From Dehalococcoidia bacterium (GTDB lineage: Bacteria > Chloroflexota > Dehalococcoidia > Dehalococcoidales > Fen-1064): DNA of 64,000 bases. The position numbers and the translations under genes are program-made. The notes beneath the pieces are model-generated. The model searched no databases and was not told where the DNA came from. It saw only the letters and a program-made list of their open reading frames with translations. Positions 1-6,498 of the stretch are shown piece after piece. Numbering within the stretch: the first letter of the stretch is position 1; every line of letters starts with the position of its first letter. The stretch spans positions 1-64,000 of the forward strand of contig DUFD01000044.1 in assembly GCA_011171075.1 (NCBI GenBank). Direction: 5' to 3'.

Positions 1-248
1 AGGTTTCTATCAAGAATAACCCTGCTGTTAAATACCTCTGAGAAAGCCTCGGCCGTCTCTGCACACCTTTTCAGGTCAGATGAGTATATTGGTATCTTTT
101 GCTCTCCTATCTCACTGTAAAGAGCTAACGCAATTTTCCTGGCCTGATTTCTACCGTTCTCCGTGAGAGAAGTGTCATACCATCCTCCAGCCAGACCTTG
201 GACGTGATGGGTGGCTTCAGTGTGTGTAACGACATAGACATTTTTCAT
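1..248 (-). CDS. Histidine phosphatase family protein, partial (3' end outside window)
   Basis: This gene is not in the ORF track because it runs off the window edge. Reading back from an ATG at 248 gives a protein beginning MKNVYVVTHTEATHHVQG, followed by GGWYDTSLTENGRNQAR and a later IYSSDLKRCAETAEAF. This is the phosphoglycerate-mutase/histidine-phosphatase N-terminal layout: beta strand, catalytic motif, LTENGRxQA helix, then S(D)LxRCxET. The usual RHG triad reads T-H-T, so the phospho-accepting His is kept but the preceding Arg is replaced. Only about 82 residues are visible. It lies 37 bp downstream of a second family member and is probably cotranscribed with it. Substrate unknown. Confidence 0.75.
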   Translation of the reverse strand, partial: MKNVYVVTHTEATHHVQGLAGGWYDTSLTENGRNQARKIALALYSEIGEQKIPIYSSDLKRCAETAEAFSEVFNSRVILDRN

Positions 249-285
249 AGCGGTTAATTATAGCATGGATTAAAACTTGAGAATT

Positions 286-822
286 TCAGATTTTTGAATT
301 TTCAAATGTAAGCAGTCCACCGTGTTTGATGATGGTTGTTTTAATGAAATCATAGTCCTCGGGCTTGCCCTTGAAATAATAGTCAATTACCCTTACATTT
401 CCAGCGTGAGTAACGATTAAGACGTTCTTGTCTTTGTAATCTTTCACAACCATATCACAAAAATCGCAGGTCCGTTTTAGAAATTCTTTCCAACTTTCCG
501 TGCCCTTATCGCCACTCATAATTGCTTGCCAAGCCAGTTTCGCCAATTCGGCATCAGTTTCGTCCATGCCCTCAAACTCACCAAGGTTAATTTCGACGAG
601 CCTGTCATCAAACACAATCGGTCCTCTGTAGACAATTTCGCAGGTTTGGCGTGCTCGTGTTTGGGGACTGCAAATACACGCATCAAAACTAACACTCCTC
701 AAATTTTCAGCCTGCAGTTTTGCCTGCGCTATTCCTGTTTGATTCAAAAAAGTATCTGTTACACCGTTGGCCCTCTTGAATAAGTTCCAATCGGTTTCAC
801 CCTGACGGACGAGGTATATCAT
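286..822 (-). CDS. Histidine phosphatase family protein with RQG in place of RHG
   Basis: The 178-residue length and motif order fit the phosphoglycerate-mutase-like histidine phosphatase family. The N-terminus MIYLVRQGETDWN aligns with the canonical LVRHGETDWN. It is followed by LNQTGIAQA, ICSPQTRARQT and VTHAGNVRVI, the second conserved His region. The codon at the catalytic position is CAG (Gln) instead of CAC/CAT, so the nucleophilic histidine is missing while the surrounding Arg, Glu and distal His remain. Either the enzyme is inactive and acts as a binding protein, or another residue substitutes. It lies downstream of speE, 84 bp away, on the same strand. Confidence 0.8.
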   Translation of the reverse strand: MIYLVRQGETDWNLFKRANGVTDTFLNQTGIAQAKLQAENLRSVSFDACICSPQTRARQTCEIVYRGPIVFDDRLVEINLGEFEGMDETDAELAKLAWQAIMSGDKGTESWKEFLKRTCDFCDMVVKDYKDKNVLIVTHAGNVRVIDYYFKGKPEDYDFIKTTIIKHGGLLTFENSKI

Positions 823-906
823 AACTATTTATCCTCCTTTAATATAAATAAAGCATATCGCAACAGCTGATGTCAGGTGAGACGGGTTCCGAGGGATGAG
901 CAGTAA

Positions 907-1827
907 CTAACTCTGGTACATAAACAGGGGAGAGCCGTCGGTTATCAGTCGGTCCGGCTTTGAGAGTGCATTTCTCAGGTGCTTTGGCAGGGAGAAAATT
1001 GCCTGGTGGGTCAGGCCGTCATAGAATTTCAGGTGAGTTAATCCTCTGGCTGCAATCAGGTCGTCGACCTTACTCACCGACAGCGCCGCGGGGTCGAGGT
1101 CGGACGAAGCCTGGCAGAAGCCCCAGGGACCGCCAAATGATGGTATATCCGCCTGGTAGACGCGTACTATGGGGAAAACGCTCTTCAGCGTGTAGTTGAC
1201 TGCGGAAAGGTTCTCCAGCTCGGTCCAGGATGCCGAACCGGACTGTACGGAGATAATGCCGTTCGGTGCAAGTTTGCTCTTAACTGTTTCGTAGAACTCC
1301 CTGGTATAGAGGAGATAGGCAGGGCCTTCTTCGATGGGTTCCGGCAGGTCAATGATAATAATATCGAAAGATTCACTGGTATTGGCCAGGTACTCCCTGG
1401 CGTCTGTGTGGATAACCTCGGCACGCGGGTCCTGAAAGGAACCGCGACTGTAGTCCGGCAGGAATTGCTGGCAGATGTCTATCACCTCTTTGTCGATGTC
1501 GACCATTACCGTCCTTTTCACGGTTTCGTGATACAAAACTTCCCTGAGGGTGGCTCCCTCACCACCCCCGGCGATGAACACTGTCTCTGGGCAGGGATGG
1601 GTCAGCATCGGCGGCTGCACGAGTGCCTCGTGATAGATAAATTCGTCAGCGTCACTGGACTGGATTTTACTGTCCAGCACCAGAAACCTGCCATAGTTAC
1701 CGCTGCGAATGATTTCGATGGTCTGGAATTTTGTCCGGCCGGTATACAGCACCTCTTCGATGCTGTGTAATTGGACCAGGTGCTTATTTACTCTATCCCA
1801 GAACCATTTATCAGGGTCGCTATCCAT
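907..1827 (-). CDS. speE: Polyamine aminopropyltransferase (spermidine synthase family)
   Basis: The 306-residue enzyme should transfer the aminopropyl group from decarboxylated AdoMet to a diamine or agmatine in the cytoplasm. It has the Rossmann nucleotide motif GGGEGATLREVL (about residues 87-98), an acidic residue ending VMVDID (110), and a DLPEP loop (160-164) where classical spermidine synthases have D-[ST]-x-DP. This loop and the C-terminus (THLKFYDGLTHQAIFSLP) look more like the Thermus agmatine/triamine or ACL5-like branch than E. coli SpeE, so the acceptor is uncertain. The ATG follows a good GGATAGGAG site, and the gene starts 5 bp after speD, indicating one operon. Confidence 0.93.
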   Translation of the reverse strand: MDSDPDKWFWDRVNKHLVQLHSIEEVLYTGRTKFQTIEIIRSGNYGRFLVLDSKIQSSDADEFIYHEALVQPPMLTHPCPETVFIAGGGEGATLREVLYHETVKRTVMVDIDKEVIDICQQFLPDYSRGSFQDPRAEVIHTDAREYLANTSESFDIIIIDLPEPIEEGPAYLLYTREFYETVKSKLAPNGIISVQSGSASWTELENLSAVNYTLKSVFPIVRVYQADIPSFGGPWGFCQASSDLDPAALSVSKVDDLIAARGLTHLKFYDGLTHQAIFSLPKHLRNALSKPDRLITDGSPLFMYQS

Positions 1828-1832
1828 GACTC

Positions 1833-2204
1833 CTATCCTAACCTGGCGCGCTCGGTGACCCTTAGACCTCTCGGTATCTCCTGTAGAGAGTGTTTCCTGG
1901 CTCCGAGCTTCTCGACAAGCACCTCGGCGGCTTTCTCTGGTTGTACGGTGGTGCCGCAGGTAAAGATGTCGGCGGCGGCGTAGCCATATTCGGGCCAGGT
2001 ATGAATACAGAGATGAGACTCGGCAATGACTACCACTCCACTGATACCGTGGGGAGAAAACCGGTGAAAAGACTCACCCATTACGGTAGCCCCTGCCTCA
2101 TCGGCGGCCGTCAGCATGGCTGCCTTGAGAGCCTCCAGGTTATTAAGGGTTTCCTCATTGCAATCTTCCAGTTCCATAAGTAAATGTCGTCCTAGTGCAT
2201 TCAA
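1833..2204 (-). CDS. speD: S-adenosylmethionine decarboxylase proenzyme
   Basis: This 123-residue proenzyme of the prokaryotic class 1b type makes decarboxylated AdoMet for the adjacent aminopropyltransferase. The self-cleavage site is in AESHLCIHTWPE: Ser63 becomes the pyruvoyl group, with His68 and Cys83 (FTCG) in the same positions as in the Thermotoga enzyme. The start codon is TTG, supported by an AAGGAGG site 8 nt upstream and by family alignment (N-A-L-G-R-H-L-L). It is the first gene of the speD-speE pair. The low-efficiency start codon may limit its expression. Confidence 0.95.
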   Translation of the reverse strand: MNALGRHLLMELEDCNEETLNNLEALKAAMLTAADEAGATVMGESFHRFSPHGISGVVVIAESHLCIHTWPEYGYAAADIFTCGTTVQPEKAAEVLVEKLGARKHSLQEIPRGLRVTERARLG

Positions 2205-2315
2205 TCACCTACCCTCCTTAGAAGATTTTACGTACTGCCTAGCTCTCTAAGTAAAACCAGACATGCAAGCCAGATTGTACTGCAAGATGACTCTGGTATC
2301 AATCCCCTGTCAGTA

Positions 2316-3317
2316 CTATTTTTTACTACTCAGGCCAAGCTCTTTACAGAGTGTTCCGAAATCGACGTGTTGCTCCATAAGCTCGGCAAGTCTTGGCAGT
2401 TTCTGTGTCTGGTTGAAACGGTTCCTGGCCAGGGCGTCTTCGATGCCCGATATGATGCTGGCCACATCATCGTCGGTCTGGATTATGGGGACCTCTTTCT
2501 CCTCGGCCTCGTTCATGACCTGTGGCAGTAACTCCCGCTTGCCACTGAGGACAAGGCATCTGGTCGGGGTCTGCAGTGCCGCCAGTTGCATATCGGAGCG
2601 CTCACTCCTGAGTAACACTGCCTTGTTCGCTTTCAGACCATAGTACAGCGGTCCGGTATCAACCGTCATCGCGCCCAGCATCAGGTTCTCGACCAGTTCC
2701 TCTGATTTATCGGCATTGTTCAGAAACTCCCCTTGGACCTGAGCGGCGACCTCGCCGACTGTCAGGGTGAACAGGGCACGGTCTTCCGGCAGTACTGCCA
2801 GAACATTCATACCCTTTTGTGAAAAGGTATCTGGTGCCTGGCTGTGGACTTCTTCTACTTGTTTTGCCGGTATTTTGTTCAGAATCACGCCGAGGAGAAG
2901 GCTATCGAAAGCCTTACTGGCACTTACCAGTTTCCTTCCCGGTGAATCTACCGTGGTATCAACAATTATTACTTTGGCCTTGAGGGCTTTGGCAATCTCG
3001 GGGGAGTTACCACCTTCGATAATCAACACGTCTTTGCCCTTCGAGACCTGGTTAACGGCTTTTTTAACGCGGTCAGGCAGGCTGCCGGATTTTCCGGGTG
3101 GTGGGCAAATCTGCTCTAACGGTTCCTTAAGCTTGAGAATTCTCTGCATGAAAACAGCGTCGCTATCATTGCCCTCGGCGGTTGTGTCCTGGTCATCGGG
3201 AGCAACCTTGAAGTAGCCCACCTTCTTACCTTCATTAAGAAGGCGCTGGCCAATACCGGCACAGACCGTGGTCTTACCGCTACCCTTTGCTAAAGAGGTG
3301 ACATACAAAGTAACCAC
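2316..3317 (-). CDS. BioD/phosphotransacetylase-N-like P-loop protein with DRTGG domain
   Basis: The 333-residue cytoplasmic protein has an N-terminal P-loop domain of the dethiobiotin synthetase/cobyrinate synthase type (Walker A SLAKGSGKTT, residues 8-17; then KVGYFKVAPD). A DRTGG-like domain follows (about 205-310: LMLGAMTVDT, VLLRSERSDMQLAAL, CLVLSGK). The combination matches the N-terminal regulatory part of long phosphotransacetylases, here as a stand-alone protein with no phosphotransacetylase catalytic domain. A nucleotide-sensing or regulatory role is inference. The GTG start has a strong AAAGGAGG site. It lies upstream of speD on the same strand, about 110 bp away. Confidence 0.8.
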   Translation of the reverse strand: MVTLYVTSLAKGSGKTTVCAGIGQRLLNEGKKVGYFKVAPDDQDTTAEGNDSDAVFMQRILKLKEPLEQICPPPGKSGSLPDRVKKAVNQVSKGKDVLIIEGGNSPEIAKALKAKVIIVDTTVDSPGRKLVSASKAFDSLLLGVILNKIPAKQVEEVHSQAPDTFSQKGMNVLAVLPEDRALFTLTVGEVAAQVQGEFLNNADKSEELVENLMLGAMTVDTGPLYYGLKANKAVLLRSERSDMQLAALQTPTRCLVLSGKRELLPQVMNEAEEKEVPIIQTDDDVASIISGIEDALARNRFNQTQKLPRLAELMEQHVDFGTLCKELGLSSKK

Positions 3318-3463
3318 GTTATCCCCCTCCTTTGTTTTAAGACGTGCGTGTCCATTATAGCGCTTCGGGGCAGATTGGTAAAGTGAATGTTTGTCGATGT
3401 GAGGTTAGTGGACAGACGAGAAAGGGCTTTCTGTCAGGTTGGGGTGACTGGTCGGCCTTCGGT

Positions 3464-3955
3464 TTACCTGACCGGGGCTGGTTCGTCGTTTGCCGGCGTG
3501 GCCAGTATGCGACCATCAAAGAGCGAAGATACCTTGTTGAGGTCAATGAGAAAGACCTGCCTGGGACCCAGAGTAGCGGTGCCGGATAGATAATTGCTGC
3601 GGACTTCGGAGACTGGGGCCTCGTTAATTGAGGAGGTGGGAATGGGCGATACCCCGGTTACAGCGTCAACAATGAAGCCGATATACTGTCCAGCGGTACT
3701 GGCGATTACGATACGGCTTTCTGCGGTCTGTCTGGTTTTCGGGAGGTCAAGCCTGGTCCTGAGGTCGAGAACCGGTACAGACACCCCGCGGAGGTTCACG
3801 ACACCCTTAAGGAAAGGTGGCATGTGGGACACTCTGATTAGGGCGTCCATCGGTAAGACGCGGTAGCTATCTTTCATATCAGTCCCATAGTATTCTGACG
3901 AGAGGACGAAGACTACATATAGGATGCTGGCTGTTTTACCTCGTTGCCTGTTCAC
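3464..3955 (-). CDS. CheW-like coupling protein
   Basis: A 163-residue single CheW domain protein. Conserved stretches include VVFVLSSEYYG, the hinge MPPFLKGVVNLRGVSVPVLDLRTRL, and IGFIVDAVTGV near residue 100. CheW proteins link receptors to the CheA kinase, but no CheA or methyl-accepting receptor gene is in this window. It is third in a same-strand set after a NarX-like kinase and a receiver, so it may couple a non-chemotactic pathway or work with partners encoded elsewhere. The GTG start is supported by AGGAG 6 nt upstream. Confidence 0.85.
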   Translation of the reverse strand: MNRQRGKTASILYVVFVLSSEYYGTDMKDSYRVLPMDALIRVSHMPPFLKGVVNLRGVSVPVLDLRTRLDLPKTRQTAESRIVIASTAGQYIGFIVDAVTGVSPIPTSSINEAPVSEVRSNYLSGTATLGPRQVFLIDLNKVSSLFDGRILATPANDEPAPVR

Positions 3956-3979
3956 TGTTGCTCCTGTAGTACCGGGGCT

Positions 3980-4405
3980 CTAGGCGACTGCGTATTCTGG
4001 CGCTGAACGGTGCAGGAGAGAAGGGGTTATCGGATACCCACCACTTGATACCTGATGAATCGCCTGAATTATCTGGTCGTAATCGCTGTCTTTGAGTATG
4101 TAACCGGAGACACCCGCATCAATGGCGTCACGTATCCTGGATTCACCGTACATGGTCAGCGCCAGCACGTTTAGATGAGGCATTTTTGCCTTCAGCTGCC
4201 GGGTAGCGGCAATACCGTCCAGACCGCACATCTGGATGTCCATGGTAACGACGTCTGGCGATAGTGCCATGGCTTTGCTGATTGCCTCTTCGCCGCTTTG
4301 GGCAACGCCGACTACCTCGATTGTCTCGTCCATAGCCAGCATTCGCTGTAGTCCTTCCAGCACTGCCTGGTAATCATCTACTAAGAGTACCCGGATAGCG
4401 TGCAA
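3980..4405 (-). CDS. Stand-alone response regulator receiver (NarL-like, no HTH)
   Basis: The 141-residue protein is almost entirely a receiver domain: acidic pair D10/D11, phospho-acceptor D56 (VVTMDIQM), T84 (ALTMYG) and K105 (YILKD). The sequence resembles NarL/LuxR-family regulators, but after a short tail it stops where the LuxR helix-turn-helix would begin. It therefore cannot bind DNA by itself through that fold. It sits directly downstream of a HisKA_3 kinase that is probably its phosphodonor, and upstream of cheW. The output may be protein-protein. Confidence 0.88.
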   Translation of the reverse strand: MHAIRVLLVDDYQAVLEGLQRMLAMDETIEVVGVAQSGEEAISKAMALSPDVVTMDIQMCGLDGIAATRQLKAKMPHLNVLALTMYGESRIRDAIDAGVSGYILKDSDYDQIIQAIHQVSSGGYPITPSLLHRSAPEYAVA

Positions 4406-4430
4406 TTCATACCTCCATGGACTACCGGCA

Positions 4431-5147
4431 TCAGCGCTGCGATGCCGGGCAAAAAGTAAAACTGATTGATGTTCCTTCTCCGGGGTGGCTGTTTATCTCG
4501 AGATAAGCACCAATCAGTTCTGCTCTGTCTTTCATGCTGAGAAGACCGATGTGTTCTGGCCGAAGTCGATTGTCAATCGTGTCCTCAGGACTAAAGCCAT
4601 GGCCGTCATCAGTCACCTCCACGGATACGGCATCGTCCTGAAAACTGAGAAGAAGGTGTACGTTGCTTGCCCCGGAGTGCTTCCTGATATTATTCAGGGC
4701 TTCCTGGACTATACCGAATAAGGCCCTTTCCTCACATGGCGTCAGCTTTATTGGCTCGCCGTGGGACTCGAAATGGCAGGCAACACCAGATTCCTCGAGG
4801 GCAATAATGGCCTGTTGCAGGGCGGGGATCAGTCCCAGCTTCTCCAGTGGAGGCGGGCGGAGGTCGGCGATTATACGTCGGAGCTCCCCGACACTCTGCT
4901 TCAACGTCGTGGCGATATAGGTTAACTCATCACTCAGGTCGCCCGACTTTAGCGGTAACATGCTCTGGCGACACGCATTTATGCGGTAAAGGGCACCGAC
5001 CATCCACTGTACAACGCCGTCATGGATTTCGGCTGACAATCGGCGTCGCTCATTGTCACGAGCGAGATGGACCTCCTCCAGTATCTGTCCTCTGGGAATG
5101 GTTTGTCTGTCGTGACTATCAAACAAGTGGGCGTCAGTAAGGACCAT
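4431..5147 (-). CDS. Cytoplasmic NarX/DegS-type sensor histidine kinase
   Basis: The 238-residue kinase has a HisKA_3 dimerization domain with phospho-acceptor His42 in RRLSAEIHDGVVQ, followed by a GHKL ATPase domain (ALNNIRKHSGASNV N-box; TDDGHGFSPED and HIGLLSMKDRAELIGA G-boxes). There is no membrane segment or recognisable sensor domain; about 25 residues precede the kinase core. Signal input probably comes from a partner protein, plausibly through the CheW-like protein two genes downstream. The start follows AGAGG 7 nt upstream. Three CTGACA repeats lie upstream and may control the operon. Confidence 0.9.
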   Translation of the reverse strand: MVLTDAHLFDSHDRQTIPRGQILEEVHLARDNERRRLSAEIHDGVVQWMVGALYRINACRQSMLPLKSGDLSDELTYIATTLKQSVGELRRIIADLRPPPLEKLGLIPALQQAIIALEESGVACHFESHGEPIKLTPCEERALFGIVQEALNNIRKHSGASNVHLLLSFQDDAVSVEVTDDGHGFSPEDTIDNRLRPEHIGLLSMKDRAELIGAYLEINSHPGEGTSISFTFCPASQR

Positions 5148-5231
5148 ACGGTTGCCTCTTTTGGCTTACTCCTTTTGGACTCATCCACGTACTACTAATG
5201 GTCTAGTGTAGTCGGATTGGATGACGCCCGT

Positions 5232-5269
5232 CTGACAATGAGGCGGTACAGTCTGACAAAAACCTGACA
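5232..5269. promoter_or_regulatory. CTGACA direct repeats, putative OmpR/PhoB-type operator
   Basis: CTGACA occurs at 5232, 5253 and 5264. The last two are exactly 11 bp apart with an A-rich spacer, the geometry of PhoB-like tandem half-sites. The array lies in the 217-bp space upstream of the NarX-like kinase operon and downstream of the gene for an OmpR-family regulator. That regulator could bind here; this is inference. A TACACT element on the minus strand (5210-5205) could be the -10. Confidence 0.45.
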
Positions 5270-5364
5270 ATGAGAGTTAGCTGGTATGTAACTAGAGTGA
5301 GGTTTGTACGCTGAAAAAGGAAATACCTTATTTCGTAAAATATGTCTGGAGAAGTGGGAGGTTG

Positions 5365-6081
5365 TCAGGAGGGTTGCTTATCGTTATCGCCCTTGGCGAA
5401 GATATACCCGATACCGGCCCTGGTGAAGATGAACCTGGAGTTGCGGGCATCATCCTTAAGTTTCTTTCTGAGGCGGGCGATATTTGCCTGGAGAACGTTG
5501 GTCTCACCGATGTATTCGTCACCCCAGACCTTATTCAGTATCTGGTTCGGAGTAACCACACGGTCGGCATTCTGGGTCAGGTAGGAGAGTACCTTGTACT
5601 CGGTAGCTGTCAGGTTCACGTCCTCACCTTTGAGGGTGACCCTCTGTCGGAAGAAGTCGACCTCGAGGTCCTGGCAGCGAAAGGCAGGCTCAGGGGATTT
5701 TTCCGGGAGTGAGGAACGACGCAGGACAGCCCTGACGCGTGCCGTTAGTTCGCTGGCCGAAAATGGCTTGGTTACGTAATCGTCCGCCCCGGCGTCCAGT
5801 CCCTTGACCTTCTCCTCGTCGGCGCCCTTGGCTGTGACCATGATTATCGGCATCTGTGAGTATTCGCGGATACGCTGGCAGACAGTATGGCCTTCCATGC
5901 CGGGCAACATGACATCCAGCAGTAGCAGGTCCGGGGTATCGTGCTCCATCATCTCAAGGGCGGTCTGACCATCCGGGGAAGTAACTACCCGGTAGCCTTC
6001 CAGTTCCAGCATGCGACGCATCATGCGCAGAATACGCACGTCGTCATCGACCACCATGATTACTGTTTTACGAGACGGCAC
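5365..6081 (-). CDS. OmpR/PhoB-family DNA-binding response regulator
   Basis: A 238-residue two-domain regulator. The receiver has D12-D14, phospho-acceptor D56 in LLLLDVMLP and VTKPFSASEL (Lys switch). The C-terminal winged helix contains the typical LTATEYKVLSYL and the recognition segment VLQANIARLRKKL. It is the third gene of a set with a PAS/GAF kinase and a single receiver, overlapping the preceding receiver gene by 14 nt, so translation is coupled. The GTG start has AGAGG 9 nt upstream. Likely phosphodonor: the adjacent 971-residue kinase. Confidence 0.93.
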   Translation of the reverse strand: MPSRKTVIMVVDDDVRILRMMRRMLELEGYRVVTSPDGQTALEMMEHDTPDLLLLDVMLPGMEGHTVCQRIREYSQMPIIMVTAKGADEEKVKGLDAGADDYVTKPFSASELTARVRAVLRRSSLPEKSPEPAFRCQDLEVDFFRQRVTLKGEDVNLTATEYKVLSYLTQNADRVVTPNQILNKVWGDEYIGETNVLQANIARLRKKLKDDARNSRFIFTRAGIGYIFAKGDNDKQPS

Positions 6082-6481
6082 CTGACATTACCTCTTCCCA
6101 GTGCGTTGTTGAGGCGATTGCTTGTCTCAGGCTGGCGGCATCCAGGGGCTTTACCAGATAGCCGATAGCCCCCTTGCTGAGTGCCTTTTTTCTCTGCCAC
6201 TCGGCGGCAGAGGCGCTGAAGACAACCACCGGAATCCTCCGGAGCTTCGGGTCTTTTTTCATTTCGTCCATGACCTCCCAGCCATCGCGACCGGGCAGTC
6301 TCAGGTCGAGGAGTACCATAGAGAGGTCTTGGGTTCTTTTAATTAGTCGCAGGGCTTCGTCACCGTTGGCAGCTTCAAGGACGTCGTATCTTTCAAGCTC
6401 GAGCAGGCGGCGGGCGAATCTCCTGATATCGGCCTCGTCCTCGACGACAAGGACTGTTTTTGCCTTATTACTTTTAACCAT
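6068..6481 (-). CDS. Single-domain response regulator receiver
   Basis: A 137-residue CheY/Spo0F-like receiver: ED pair at 14-15 (LVVEDEAD), phospho-acceptor D59 (VLLDLRLPG), Ser/Ala switch in VVVFSASAAE, and K in YLVKPLDAA. No output domain is present. It lies between the PAS/GAF kinase gene (17 bp upstream) and the OmpR-type regulator gene, with which it overlaps. A role as a phosphorelay intermediate or phosphate sink between these two is plausible. Confidence 0.9.
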   Translation of the reverse strand: MVKSNKAKTVLVVEDEADIRRFARRLLELERYDVLEAANGDEALRLIKRTQDLSMVLLDLRLPGRDGWEVMDEMKKDPKLRRIPVVVFSASAAEWQRKKALSKGAIGYLVKPLDAASLRQAIASTTHWEEVMSGAVS

Positions 6482-6498
6482 AATCGTGAGTCTGCGGT

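Noticed and set aside
3980-4405. Frameshifted NarL regulator that lost its HTH
   Set aside because: No HTH-like translation was noticed in the short downstream sequence before the CheW gene, which begins 24 nt after the stop; a true single-domain receiver is more likely.
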